Assembly (NCBI GenBank): GCA_944320975.1
Contig: CALUJM010000006.1
Span: 54,995-118,994, forward strand
Direction: 5' to 3'
Length of the DNA: 64,000 nt
Origin: an uncultured Atopobiaceae bacterium
GTDB lineage: Bacteria > Actinomycetota > Coriobacteriia > Coriobacteriales > Atopobiaceae
A model generated the notes under the pieces. That model did no database searches and was not told where the DNA came from. It worked only from the letters and a program-made list of their open reading frames with translations. Below, piece after piece: positions 7,751-16,450 of the stretch (position 1 is its first letter; each line of letters opens with the position of its first letter). The translations under genes and the position numbers were made by a program.

Positions 7751-10700
7751 ATGCGCTGCCGTCCACGCGCCCTGCTCGCCGTCCTTCTCGCCTTCGTTCT
7801 TGCGCTCTCCCCGCTCACCGCCCGCGCCGCGGCCATCTCCAAGCTCACGGACCCGGACACCTCCGCGCGCTGGGAGGAGGTCTTTGGGTCGGGGGCCGGC
7901 ACCTACTCCACCGAGCAGGCCGGTCGCATCTGGGCCGACAAGTCCGTCTACGGCAGCACCGACGAGGCACGCGCCGCCGGGCTGCCGGTGAAGATCGACG
8001 TCTCCGACCACGGCTTTCTCGTGGGGCTTTCCGCGCTCTCGTCCGCGACGTCGGTGCGGCAGGAGGGCGGGCCCGCCCACGACGTGGTCTTCGTGGTGAG
8101 CACCAACCGGCTGCTCATGGACATGACCTACGGCGGCCGACCCCAGGCGGGCTACCTCGTCGACGCGCTCAACAGTGCGATCGCACGCCTCATGGCCGAG
8201 AACGACGACGCCGCCGCGCCCACGCGCGTGGGCGTCGTCGGCTACGACTCCCAGGTCGCGACCCTCATGCCGCTCGACGTCTACGAGCCGGACGCCGAGG
8301 GCCGCTACCTCGCCTACGAGAACGGCGCGCTCGCGGTCACCGCCGCGGCGGCGAGCGGCGCCCAGACGGCGTCGGTGCCGCTCGGCAACGGGTCCTACCT
8401 GCAGCGGGCCGTGAGCGTCGCGGGCGCCGTGCTCGCAGACGCCGCCGACGACCCGGGCTCGGAGGCGCGCCTGCCCGTGCTCTGCGCGATGGGGCGCTCG
8501 ACCCCGCCCATGGCCAGCGTCGACTACGCGAACCCGCCCGCCTACGACGGCGATCCGACCGGCTTTCTGGGCCCGCTGCCCGACAGCCGCGAGAACGGCT
8601 ACGGAACGGACGCGATGCTCGCGACCATGCTCACCATGCGCGACGCGGTCTCGCGCGTGAACGACGCCTGGGGCGCGGGCCGCGAGCTCACGTTCTTCTC
8701 GACCGGGCTGGACACCAGCGACGCGGCAGCCTACCTGCTGGAGACCGCCCACGAGCAGGAGCATCACCCGCTCGTGACCTCGGGGGTCAACCTGAACGAC
8801 AACCTGGCCGCGGCCGCGCGGGCCTTCGAGGAGGCCTCGGAGCGGGGCGAGAAGGACGTGACGCTCTCGCTCTACGGGTCCGGGAGCTACGGCATCGTCC
8901 CAGAGGACGTGACGCTGGCGACCGCCCCCGGCCTGCTCGACGCCGGCGACCCCGCGCGGCTCAGCGTCGTCGACGACTACCTCTCCGCCCACAGCGCCGC
9001 CGCGCTCTCGTGGGCCTTCGGAACCGTGGTCGACCGCTGCCTGGGCATCGTCTACACCGCGCCGGCCTCGGGCGGCCCCGGCGACGAGCGCCCGGGCGGC
9101 AGCCGCGTCACGGTGTCGGACCAGGTGGAGGCCGGCATGGAGGTCGCGCGCGTGAGCGGCATCGTGTACGGCGACCGGCTGCTCGACGGCGCGCTGGCGG
9201 CGCAGGCGGTGGAAATCAGCCTGGAGGACCCCAACGACATCGAGGCCACGCACGAGTTCGCCTACCTCGTCGAAGCCATGAACGCGCGCTACGACCTGGG
9301 GTATGCCGCCTACGACCTCTTCTACGACGCGCTGCAGGACGGCCAGTTCTCCTACGCCGACAACGCGACCTTCTCCAATCACGCGAGCTGGTACGTCAAC
9401 CCCGAGCACGAGATGGTCCCACTGGGCGGGCGGCCGTACGCCTTTGCCACGCAGGCCGAGGTGGACGCCGCGGCGGACGGAAACTGGCAGGAGCGCGCCC
9501 CGGAGGACGTGCGCGCCAAGATCGAGGCGGCCCAGGCGGCCGGGGCCACCGCCGTGTGCGAGACGCACTTCTACATCGGCAACCTGCCCAACCAGTACTC
9601 CGGCGGCGACGTCACCCTGTACGACTTCGTGGTGATGGTCGAGACGGACCTCTCCTCCGGACGCCAGACGCTGCTGCTCTCCGTGCCCGTGGAGGCGGTG
9701 CCCGCGCGGCGGGTCGACGTGACCGTGGCGGCCGACGGCTCGGCGACGATGGCTCTCGACGGCGGGCAGGACGTGGCCCCGCTGCGATTTGCCTACGAGG
9801 TCGAGCCGACGCCGGACGTGGAGGCGCTGCTCGAGCGCATGGACGCGGGCGAGCTCGTGAGCGACGAGGAGCTCTCGGCTGCGACGGGCAATCCGGTCGT
9901 CGGCGGGGCGGGCGGGAAGCGTCTGCTGTTCGCGAGCGCGTTTGACGGCGCGGGCGCAGACGCGCAGGCCGGGACCGTGGCGAGCGCCTGGGCGGCACAG
10001 ACCAACTCCTACTACGCGTTCTCGCGCGACACGCCGCTCTACGCGCGCGGCGAGGAAAGCTACGAGCCGCTGACGACGCTTCCCGAGGCGGGCGGGACGT
10101 ACTACTTCCAGAGGACCGTATACTCGGCAACGTTGCCATCCGCGGACGCTGCCGCGAGCGCAGCGGTGAAACAGCAGTGGGTCCCCTACGTTGTGACGCT
10201 CGACGCCGATCAGATCGCCACGCGCTTCGTGATGCGCGACGGGCAGTGCGTGGCGCTCGCGGGGACGCCGCGCTACGTGCGGCCCGTCGAGCTGGGAACG
10301 CTTGAGAAAGACCCCAATGCCACGGGCAGCGCGCCCTACGTGGAGCGCCTCGGCGTGACCGACGTCGAGGGCGGCGGCGTGCGTCTGGCGTCGCGCCTGG
10401 GCAACAACGGTGTGCTCGTGCTGCCGGCAGGGACCGAGGAGCCGCCCGTGGTGGACCCGGATCCGGAGCCCACGCCTGACCCGGACCCGACGCCGGACCC
10501 CGAGCCGGAGCCCGATCCCGAGCCCAATCCGGAGCCGGAGCCGACGCCGGATCCAGAACCGGATCCCGAACCCGATCCTGAGCCGACGCCGGACCCGGAG
10601 CCGGACCCGGACCCCACGCCGGACCCGACGCCCGATCCGGAACCCGATCCCGAGCCGAAGCCCGATCCCGACGTCGCCCCCGACCAGACCCCCGAGGAAC

Positions 10701-10852
10701 GCCCGTCCAACGATCAGCAGAGCTCTGACCGGGCGCCCGACAAGCTCCCCTCCACGGGAGACGCCTCAACGAGCGCCGTCGTTCTTCTCGGCATGCTCTT
10801 GACCGGAACGGTCGTCGCGGCAGTCGCCCTGGCCATCCGCCGCCGCGCCTAG
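7751..10852 (+). CDS. Large LPxTG surface protein with a degenerate VWA-like region
   Basis: A 1033-residue cell-wall-anchored protein. It has a signal peptide (residues 1-28), a region starting near residue 108 that looks like a von Willebrand A domain, a Pro-Asp/Pro-Glu repeat spacer (about 897-980), the sortase motif LPSTG near residue 1000, a membrane helix and a final RRRA. The strand that normally carries the metal site DxSxS reads VVFVVSTNRLLMD, so the usual MIDAS residues are missing. The role is probably adhesion or pilus-like surface display; no pilin or sortase gene adjoins it. Start supported by GAGG at 7743. Confidence 0.88.
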   Translation: MRCRPRALLAVLLAFVLALSPLTARAAAISKLTDPDTSARWEEVFGSGAGTYSTEQAGRIWADKSVYGSTDEARAAGLPVKIDVSDHGFLVGLSALSSATSVRQEGGPAHDVVFVVSTNRLLMDMTYGGRPQAGYLVDALNSAIARLMAENDDAAAPTRVGVVGYDSQVATLMPLDVYEPDAEGRYLAYENGALAVTAAAASGAQTASVPLGNGSYLQRAVSVAGAVLADAADDPGSEARLPVLCAMGRSTPPMASVDYANPPAYDGDPTGFLGPLPDSRENGYGTDAMLATMLTMRDAVSRVNDAWGAGRELTFFSTGLDTSDAAAYLLETAHEQEHHPLVTSGVNLNDNLAAAARAFEEASERGEKDVTLSLYGSGSYGIVPEDVTLATAPGLLDAGDPARLSVVDDYLSAHSAAALSWAFGTVVDRCLGIVYTAPASGGPGDERPGGSRVTVSDQVEAGMEVARVSGIVYGDRLLDGALAAQAVEISLEDPNDIEATHEFAYLVEAMNARYDLGYAAYDLFYDALQDGQFSYADNATFSNHASWYVNPEHEMVPLGGRPYAFATQAEVDAAADGNWQERAPEDVRAKIEAAQAAGATAVCETHFYIGNLPNQYSGGDVTLYDFVVMVETDLSSGRQTLLLSVPVEAVPARRVDVTVAADGSATMALDGGQDVAPLRFAYEVEPTPDVEALLERMDAGELVSDEELSAATGNPVVGGAGGKRLLFASAFDGAGADAQAGTVASAWAAQTNSYYAFSRDTPLYARGEESYEPLTTLPEAGGTYYFQRTVYSATLPSADAAASAAVKQQWVPYVVTLDADQIATRFVMRDGQCVALAGTPRYVRPVELGTLEKDPNATGSAPYVERLGVTDVEGGGVRLASRLGNNGVLVLPAGTEEPPVVDPDPEPTPDPDPTPDPEPEPDPEPNPEPEPTPDPEPDPEPDPEPTPDPEPDPDPTPDPTPDPEPDPEPKPDPDVAPDQTPEERPSNDQQSSDRAPDKLPSTGDASTSAVVLLGMLLTGTVVAAVALAIRRRA

Positions 10853-10867
10853 GCCCGTGTACTTTGC

Positions 10868-10933
10868 CCGACCATGCACACCCGTCATTTTGAGCCGATG
10901 GCAACGCTAACAATGACGGGTGTGCATGGTCGG
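10868..10933. terminator. Long hairpin after the surface protein gene
   Basis: Perfect 22-base arms (10868-10889 and 10912-10933; core CCATGCACACCCGTCATT) enclose a 22-base loop, 15 bases after the surface-protein stop. Position suggests termination; the perfection of the arms also fits the window's palindrome elements. Confidence 0.75.
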
Positions 10934-11038
10934 CCCATCTATGGATTCGCTTGGGAGTCGCTCCGCGACTCAGATTGGGGCGATATCGGACCATGGAATA
11001 CTGGATGAGGTATCAGCCCCGATCCCGAAAGGACCGAC

Positions 11039-12007
11039 GTGCTCCTCAGCCTCATCATCATTGCAATCGGATTCGCCCTTCTCGTCTTTGGCGCCAACTT
11101 CCTCGTGGACGGCGCCTGCAACATCGCGCGGCGCCTCGGCATGCCCGACCGCGTGGCGGGCCTCACCATCGTGGCCATCGGCACCTCCCTGCCCGAGCTC
11201 GTCGTGAGCATCACCTCGGCCGCCGGCGGCCACGCCGACATGGCCTTTGGCAACGTGGTGGGCAGCTGCCTCGCCAATTTGCTGCTCATCCTCGGCCTCT
11301 CCGCCGTGATCGCGCCGGTGACGCTCTCCCGCAGCACGCAGCGCTTCGAGATCCCGGTGAGCGTTGCGGCAACGGCCCTGCTGGCCCTCTTCGCCAATAC
11401 CGACGGGCAGGTCACGCTCGTGGAGGGCATCATCTTGCTCGTGGCGTTTGCCGCCTTCGTCGTGCGCACCGCCGTCGTGGGCCTCTCCGAGGGCGCGAGC
11501 GAGAAGGACGCAGAGACGGAGGCGGATGCCGCAGACGCCGACCCCGTGGCAGAGCCCCTCGTCTTCCGCAGCGCGATCATGGTCGTGCTCGGCATCGCGA
11601 TGCTCAAGTTTGGCGCGGACTTCGTCGTGGACAACTCCGTTGAGATCGCAAGCGCCCTGGGCATCTCCGAGCGCATCATCGGCATCACCGTGGTGGCGCT
11701 GGGCACCTGCCTACCCGAGCTCGTGACGAGCGTGGTCGCCGCCTTCCGCGGCAACTCCGACATCGCCGTCGGCAACGTGGTGGGCTCCAACATCTCCAAC
11801 CTGCTGCTCGTCATGGGCGGTCCGGCGCTCGTCGCCAACATCCCCTACGACGCCGCGTACAACGTCGACCTGGCGCTGCTCGCGATCTTCTCGCTCGCGC
11901 TCGTGGGGTTTGCCTTCATCGGGCGCCGGCACGAGATGAGCCGCGCCAACGGCGTCGTTTTCGTGGTGCTCTACGCCGCCTACATCGCCACGTCCGTCCT
12001 GCGATGA
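11039..12007 (+). CDS. Calcium/sodium antiporter (YrbG/CaxA family)
   Basis: A 322-residue membrane exchanger of the cation/Ca exchanger superfamily, probably exporting Ca2+ in exchange for Na+ or H+. The two inverted alpha-repeats are clear: GLTIVAIGTSLPELVVSI with GNVVGSCLANLLLILG in the first half, and GITVVALGTCLPELVTSV with GNVVGSNISNLLLVMG in the second. A charged linker (about residues 158-180) separates them. GTG start after AAAGGACCGAC. A hairpin-rich 100-base leader precedes it. Its TGA stop lies inside the palindrome at 12003. Confidence 0.94.
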   Translation: MLLSLIIIAIGFALLVFGANFLVDGACNIARRLGMPDRVAGLTIVAIGTSLPELVVSITSAAGGHADMAFGNVVGSCLANLLLILGLSAVIAPVTLSRSTQRFEIPVSVAATALLALFANTDGQVTLVEGIILLVAFAAFVVRTAVVGLSEGASEKDAETEADAADADPVAEPLVFRSAIMVVLGIAMLKFGADFVVDNSVEIASALGISERIIGITVVALGTCLPELVTSVVAAFRGNSDIAVGNVVGSNISNLLLVMGGPALVANIPYDAAYNVDLALLAIFSLALVGFAFIGRRHEMSRANGVVFVVLYAAYIATSVLR

Positions 12008-12039
12008 TTCAAAAGGGGACGGTCCCCTTTTGAATCATC
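12003..12039. repeat. 37-bp palindrome carrying two stop codons
   Basis: GATGATTCAAAAGGGGAC followed by its complement. The TGA of the antiporter (12005-12007) and, on the other strand, the TGA of the reductase (12037-12035) are the outer bases of the two arms. It is placed as a terminator for both convergent genes. Confidence 0.93.
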
Positions 12040-12946
12040 TCGCCTCGAGCTCGCGGATGCGCTCGTAGAGCCAGCGGTTTGTGGGCACGAGCAGGCCGTG
12101 CTTCTCGGCAAGCCGCATGATCGTGCCGGAGAACTCCTCGACCTCGGTGGGCTTCCCGTTGATGCGGTCCTGCGCCATCGACGGCATGCCCTCCGGGTCG
12201 AGCGAGGCGATGAGCGCGGCCATCTGCGCGAGGTCCGCCTCCGTGACGTCCACGCCCTCGGCGCGCGCCACCGCGAGCGCCTCGCGCATGGCGGCCACGA
12301 AGCAGCGGTTCTGCTCGCTGCCGGGCTCGCTCGCGGTGCCGTAGGTGCCGCCGTAGACCATGCAGACCTGGTTGATCCCAACGTTGAGCATGAGCTTCGT
12401 CCACATGCGATGGCGGATGTCGGCCTCCACCACGTGCGGAATGCCCGCGCGGGCGTAGAGATCGGCGACGTCCTCGACCACGCCCGCGGCCGTCCCCGGC
12501 GCCGCGCCAAAGCGAATCTCGCCGGGGTGGCTGTAGGTCATGTCCGTCCCGATGAAGACCGCGTCCATGCCCTGCGCCACCGAGAGCACGGTGCGCTCCC
12601 AGCCAAAGCGCTCGGCCACGCGCTCCTCGCTCGTGACGCCGTTCACCAGCGACGCAATGGCCGTATGCGGGCCCACGAGGCGCTCCATCGTGTCGAGCGC
12701 CTCGGGCATCCCCGGCGCCTTGATCGCAAGGATCACCAGGTCGACGGGCTCGGCCTCGCTCGCGGGCACGGTGCGCACGCGGCACGGCTCGCCGTTCACG
12801 GTCACGACCTCGCCGGCGTGGCGGGCGTAGCGAGCGTCGTCCATCACGTACTGGACGGCACCCGGCCCGAGGTTCTTCTCGGCAATGGTGCCGTAGAGCA
12901 GGCCCACCGCTCCTCTGCCCAGAATCGCCACGCGCTCGATTGCCAC
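12035..12946 (-). CDS. Ketopantoate reductase family protein (PanE/ApbA-like)
   Basis: A 303-residue NADPH-dependent reductase of the 2-dehydropantoate 2-reductase family (pantothenate synthesis when orthologous). The Rossmann motif VAILGRGAVGLLYG lies at the N-terminus, with the conserved LVNGV segment and the catalytic-lysine helix (MWTKLMLNVGINQV) further on. The family also includes reductases of other 2-oxo acids, and no panB/panC neighbours are present, so the exact substrate is open. GTG at 12946 is chosen for the GGAAGGGGATCATC upstream of it. Confidence 0.85.
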   Translation of the reverse strand: MAIERVAILGRGAVGLLYGTIAEKNLGPGAVQYVMDDARYARHAGEVVTVNGEPCRVRTVPASEAEPVDLVILAIKAPGMPEALDTMERLVGPHTAIASLVNGVTSEERVAERFGWERTVLSVAQGMDAVFIGTDMTYSHPGEIRFGAAPGTAAGVVEDVADLYARAGIPHVVEADIRHRMWTKLMLNVGINQVCMVYGGTYGTASEPGSEQNRCFVAAMREALAVARAEGVDVTEADLAQMAALIASLDPEGMPSMAQDRINGKPTEVEEFSGTIMRLAEKHGLLVPTNRWLYERIRELEAR

Positions 12947-13038
12947 GATGATCCCCTTCCGCCGCCCTGCCGGCATTGTAGCGCGCCCAAGGCCAATGTA
13001 TACTCTCTACCCCATCGCAACAGGCAGGGGAGGACACC

Positions 13039-13578
13039 ATGAGACGCGTCGCCATCATAGGGAGCCCGGGCTCAGGCAAGTCGACGCTCGCTCGGACGTT
13101 GCGCGACCTCACGGGCCTGCCGCTCCACTACCTCGACATGCTCTGGCACCTTCCCGACGGCAGCCACGTCACGCGCGCAGCATTTGATGCCGCGCACGCC
13201 GAGCTCGTGTCTCAGGAGCGCTGGATCATAGACGGGACCTACCTGAGGACGCTTCCCGAGCGCATCGCGCGCGCCGACCTCGTGGTGCTTCTCGACCTGC
13301 CGCTCGAGACGTGCCTCGAGGGGATCCGGGCGCGCATTGGCACGGCACGCGAGGACCTGCCCTGGCAGGAGACGGAGCTCGATCCCGAATTCGTCAGCTA
13401 CGTTGAGCGCTTCCCGGATGAGCAGCTGCCCCGAATCCGCGAGATTCTTGATGCCAGGCCGCAGGGATGCCGGCTCGTCGAGCTGCGCTCTCGGGAAGAG
13501 GCCGAGCGCGCGACCGCGCCCGGCGGACGCCTGTCGCGGCTCGTCACCTCGGCGGCAGAATCGGCACCTAGAAGCTGA
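13039..13578 (+). CDS. Small P-loop NTPase, adenylate-kinase-like (FlaR/topology modulation family)
   Basis: A 179-residue protein with Walker A GSPGSGKST at residues 8-16, the segment LHYLDMLWHLPDGS that follows it in this family, and WIIDGTYLRTLPERIARAD matching the ADK-like fold of FlaR/DNA topology modulation proteins. It probably phosphorylates or hydrolyses nucleotides; no substrate is established. ATG follows GGGGAGGACACC. It is 40 bases upstream of a methyltransferase gene in the same direction. Confidence 0.85.
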   Translation: MRRVAIIGSPGSGKSTLARTLRDLTGLPLHYLDMLWHLPDGSHVTRAAFDAAHAELVSQERWIIDGTYLRTLPERIARADLVVLLDLPLETCLEGIRARIGTAREDLPWQETELDPEFVSYVERFPDEQLPRIREILDARPQGCRLVELRSREEAERATAPGGRLSRLVTSAAESAPRS

Positions 13579-13617
13579 GAGACGCACGCGGGAAAAGGCA
13601 TCGCAGAGGAGAAGAAC

Positions 13618-14457
13618 GTGGACGAGAAGAACGACTGGCGCGTGGCCGAGAACCGCGCCAACTGGGACGACCGGGCGGCAGTGCACGTGGCCTCGCCGTT
13701 CTACGAGGTCGAGCGGCTGGTTGCGGACCGCTCGTACGTCTCGCCAGTTGCGCGGCGCGACTTCGAGGTCCTACGCCCCCACCTGGGCCCGGACGGACTC
13801 GAGGGCCGCTCCGTGCTGCACCTGCAGTGCCACATCGGGACGGACACGCTCTGCTGGGAGCGCCTCGGCGCCGCAGAGGTCTGGGGGCTGGACTTCTCCC
13901 CCGCCTCGCTCGAGCAGGCGCGCGAGATCACTGCGCGGGCCGGGGCGCAGGTCACCTACGTCGAGGGCGACGCGCGGCACGCCGCCGACGCCATCGACCG
14001 GCAGTTCGACGTCGTGGTCACCGGCACCGGCGCGCTTCAGTGGCTGCCGGAGCTCGCGGGCTGGGCGTCATCGGCGGCTCGGCTGCTCACGCCCGGGGGC
14101 CTCCTCGTGGTCCGCGACGACCACCCGCTGCTGGGGGCGCTGCTCTACGAGTCTCTTGAGGTGCACGCCGACTACCTCTCCGGATTCTGCGACGACTACG
14201 AAGACGACGGCAGCTACGTGCCCGGGTCGGCCGGCACCATCGAGCACACGAGCGCGCACAACTGGAACCACGACTTCCAGGAGATCCTGGGCAGCCTGCT
14301 GGCTGCCGGCCTTGCGATCGAGGACTTCCGCGAGAGTCCGTTTGCCGAGTGGCAGTCGCTCCCCTGCCTAGTCGAGACGGCAGACGGCTGGACCATGCCC
14401 GCGGGCGCGCCGCGCATCCCGCTCACGTTTGCCGTGGTTGCGCGGCGCCCGGCGTAG
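13618..14457 (+). CDS. Class I SAM-dependent methyltransferase
   Basis: A 279-residue methyltransferase. Motif I is VLHLQCHIGTDTLCWERLGA, followed by VWGLDFSPASLEQA (acidic residue for SAM ribose) and FDVVVTGTGALQWLP (motif post II). The N-terminal ENRANWDDRAAVH is typical of small-molecule methyltransferases of the Methyltransf_11/25 type. Substrate unknown. The GTG start is directly preceded by GGAGAAGAAC, one of several starts here where the window-wide motif doubles as ribosome binding site; a second copy lies at codons 2-5. Confidence 0.88.
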   Translation: MDEKNDWRVAENRANWDDRAAVHVASPFYEVERLVADRSYVSPVARRDFEVLRPHLGPDGLEGRSVLHLQCHIGTDTLCWERLGAAEVWGLDFSPASLEQAREITARAGAQVTYVEGDARHAADAIDRQFDVVVTGTGALQWLPELAGWASSAARLLTPGGLLVVRDDHPLLGALLYESLEVHADYLSGFCDDYEDDGSYVPGSAGTIEHTSAHNWNHDFQEILGSLLAAGLAIEDFRESPFAEWQSLPCLVETADGWTMPAGAPRIPLTFAVVARRPA

Positions 14458-14460
14458 TCC

Positions 14461-14511
14461 GCGCGTCCTTCTCGGCAGCGCGTCCTTCTCGGCAGCGCGT
14501 TCTTCTCGACA
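14461..14511 (+). repeat. Three tandem 17-bp units each carrying the 10-mer
   Basis: Units at 14461, 14478 and 14495 read GCGCGTCCTTCTCGGCA twice exactly and GCGCGTTCTTCTCGACA once. Each contains one GTYCTTCTCG. The array begins three bases after the methyltransferase stop. Confidence 0.95.
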
Positions 14512-14519
14512 CATCCCAT

Positions 14520-14585
14520 CGAGTAAGAGTTTTCTGCCAAAACAGCCCCCTCAGGAGGGCGTTTTTCGCAAATAACTCTTACTCG
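14520..14585. terminator. Nested hairpin between convergent genes
   Basis: Outer arms CGAGTAAGAGTT (14520-14531) and its complement (14574-14585) enclose a stem GCCCCCTCAGGAGGGC (14545-14560) followed by GTTTTT. This fits a terminator for the methyltransferase gene; its right arm overlaps the last codons of the convergent PH-domain gene. Confidence 0.75.
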
Positions 14586-15052
14586 GCGCCGTCTTGCCCA
14601 GGCGCACTCGGCGCGTCGAGCCCCGCGCGGCGGCGCAGCTCCGTCACCAGGTGGTCGTTGCCGAGCACGGACACCACGGCGTCGCCATCGATCGGCGCGT
14701 CGATGTAGACCGCATCCGTCGAAGCGGCCGCCACGTGCCCGGTGAACTCGTCCGGCACGAGCGCCCCGGCGGAGCGGCGCACGTCGTGCACGTGGTCATA
14801 GGGGATGATCGTACGTCCCCAGCCAAAGACGATCTCCAGGCGGTCGGCGTAGAGCTCGACGCGGTTGCGCACCACCACGGGCCAGAGCGCGACCGCCGCG
14901 ACGACGAGCACGGCCGCCGGCACCACCGCGGGCATCCCCGGCTGCAGCGCCAGCACCGCGGCCGCCACGCAGACGATGCCCGAGAGCACCCCGTACCACG
15001 GCGCGACCCTGCCGCGAAAGACGAGTTCCGGATTGCCCTTGTAGATGCGCAT
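14579..15052 (-). CDS. PH-domain membrane protein
   Basis: A 157-residue protein: two adjacent membrane helices (about residues 12-60, LSGIVCVAAAVLALQ and VVPAAVLVVAAVALWPVVV) followed by a soluble domain starting NRVELYADRLEIVFGWGRTIIPYDHVHDVR. The pattern matches bacterial PH domain proteins (bPH_6 type). Function is unknown for the family. ATG at 15052 is the likely start; a TTG 33 bases upstream is the alternative. It forms a single gene next to the MFS carrier. Confidence 0.75.
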   Translation of the reverse strand: MRIYKGNPELVFRGRVAPWYGVLSGIVCVAAAVLALQPGMPAVVPAAVLVVAAVALWPVVVRNRVELYADRLEIVFGWGRTIIPYDHVHDVRRSAGALVPDEFTGHVAAASTDAVYIDAPIDGDAVVSVLGNDHLVTELRRRAGLDAPSAPGQDGAE

Positions 15053-15105
15053 GCGCCACCGCCCTTCTCGCCTCCAGGTAATCAATACGGCTATTCTACG
15101 CGTGT

Positions 15106-15130
15106 GACAGATACCCCGGAGGTATCTGTC
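15106..15130. repeat. Short palindrome GACAGATACC
   Basis: GACAGATACC, five-base loop, GGTATCTGTC. The MFS gene's TAG stop lies four bases from the right arm, so it can act as its terminator. Confidence 0.75.
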
Positions 15131-15133
15131 CCA

Positions 15134-16342
15134 CTAGCGTCGGGAGCCGAGGGCACGGCGGGCATACTCGCGCGGCCTCCAGCCCTTGAGGCGCATGAGC
15201 ACGAGAAACGCGCCCGTGACCACGAGCCCCAGCACAAGCAGCGCCACCGGGAAGAGCCAGAAGCCAAAGGCCTGCCCCACTACGCCAAAGAGCGGCGCGA
15301 TCGCGAGCGAGCCCACGTAGGACGCGGCCATCTGCACGCCGATGACCGACTGCGAGAGCTCTCGGCCAAAGAGGCGCGGCGTCAGATGCAGCATGTTGGG
15401 ATAGAGCGGGCTGTTGCCAAAGCCCACCAGAAAGAGCCCCACGGGCGCGGCGGACACGGGCAGCGGGGCGAGAAGGACGAGAACCGCCGCCAGGGTGATC
15501 GCCTGCCCCAGCCCCACGAGCTGCTTGCTCGAGAGTCGGTTGGCGAGCACGCCGGACAGGAAGCGGCCGGCCGTCACGCCCACGTAGTAGACGGTCACCA
15601 TGCCCGCAGCCTCGCCGGCGCCCATGCCGCGCGCCCCGACGAGGTAGCTCGTGCACCAGGTGTTGCAGATGCCCTCGATCGCGACGGAGGCGAGGAAGAC
15701 CAGGCAGGCCAGACGCACGTCGCGGCGACGGACCAGCTTGAGGGGGCTCTCCGTGCGGGGCTCCACGTTCTGCTCGCCCTGCGCCTCCTGGACGTGCGCG
15801 ACCTTGCCCCAGAGCGGCAGGATCGCGATGGTGAGCAGCGCGATCGCCGCCTGGCAGGCCGTTGCGCCGAGATAGCCCTCGCGCCACGTCCCGGCGGAAA
15901 GCGCCACGGACATGATGAACGGGCTGATGGTAACGCCGACGCCGTACGCGCAGTGCAGGAAGTTCATGTGCGTGGCCTTGTAGTGCAGCGCCACGTAGTT
16001 GTTGAGCGCCGTGTCGATGGAGCCGGCACCCAGGCCGAGGGGCACGGCGAGCGCGCACAGCCACACGATGTTGGGCGCGAGCGCAAAGCCCAGGAGGGCG
16101 AGCGCCGTGAGCGTGGTGGATACCGCCGTCACGCGGCCGGTCCCAAAGCGGTTGATCACGGCGGCCGAGGCGAGGCTGGAGACGATGGTCCCGCAGCTGA
16201 CGATCATCGTGATGACGCTGCCCATCGAGACCGGCAGCCCGAGGTCGGCGTTCATGGCGGGCCACGCCGCGCCCAGGAGCGAGTCCGGGATGCCCAGGCC
16301 AATAAAGGCCACGTAGATGACGACGAGAAGAACGATGGTCAT
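15134..16342 (-). CDS. MFS transporter, probable sugar or fucose-permease type
   Basis: A 402-residue major facilitator protein with twelve predicted membrane helices. Conserved features include GLGIPDSLLGAAWPAM in helix 1, GLGAGSIDTALNNYVA in helix 5 and GVGVTISPF. This arrangement resembles the FucP/YfmO-like fold of sugar permeases. A LacI-type operator lies 42 bases upstream of the start, which suggests control by a sugar-responsive repressor; no LacI gene is in the window. The ATG follows AAAGGGGAGCCCCCGC. Confidence 0.88.
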   Translation of the reverse strand: MTIVLLVVIYVAFIGLGIPDSLLGAAWPAMNADLGLPVSMGSVITMIVSCGTIVSSLASAAVINRFGTGRVTAVSTTLTALALLGFALAPNIVWLCALAVPLGLGAGSIDTALNNYVALHYKATHMNFLHCAYGVGVTISPFIMSVALSAGTWREGYLGATACQAAIALLTIAILPLWGKVAHVQEAQGEQNVEPRTESPLKLVRRRDVRLACLVFLASVAIEGICNTWCTSYLVGARGMGAGEAAGMVTVYYVGVTAGRFLSGVLANRLSSKQLVGLGQAITLAAVLVLLAPLPVSAAPVGLFLVGFGNSPLYPNMLHLTPRLFGRELSQSVIGVQMAASYVGSLAIAPLFGVVGQAFGFWLFPVALLVLGLVVTGAFLVLMRLKGWRPREYARRALGSRR

Positions 16343-16383
16343 GCGGGGGCTCCCCTTTCGGCTTTCGGCGCTAGTTGCTGGTG

Positions 16384-16397
16384 TGGAAACGTTTCCA
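16384..16397. promoter_or_regulatory. LacI/GalR-family operator upstream of the MFS gene
   Basis: TGGAAACGTTTCCA is a perfect 14-base palindrome with the central CG and flanking half-sites of LacI/GalR operators. It lies 42-55 bases before the MFS start, where a repressor would block transcription. A CcpA-like cre site would look similar, but catabolite control by CcpA is not typical of actinobacteria. Confidence 0.8.
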
Positions 16398-16450
16398 ACA
16401 CATGATAGCGCGCCTATTTTGGGATGTCACCCCCGATATGCGCGCCGTGA

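Noticed and set aside
6644..9568. 974-codon open frame on the minus strand opposite the surface protein gene
   Set aside because: It is an antisense shadow typical of high-GC coding DNA; composition is low-complexity Arg/Gly/Val and it has no start site, while the plus strand gives signal peptide, stalk and LPxTG.
10336..10710. Gly-Ser repeat protein on the minus strand
   Set aside because: It is the antisense reading of the Pro-Asp/Glu stalk of the surface protein and has no ribosome site.
10936..11038. Mn2+ (yybP-ykoY) or Na+ riboswitch before the antiporter
   Set aside because: A hairpin and an ATTGGGGC...GCCCCGAT pairing exist, but I cannot match the conserved loops of either class.
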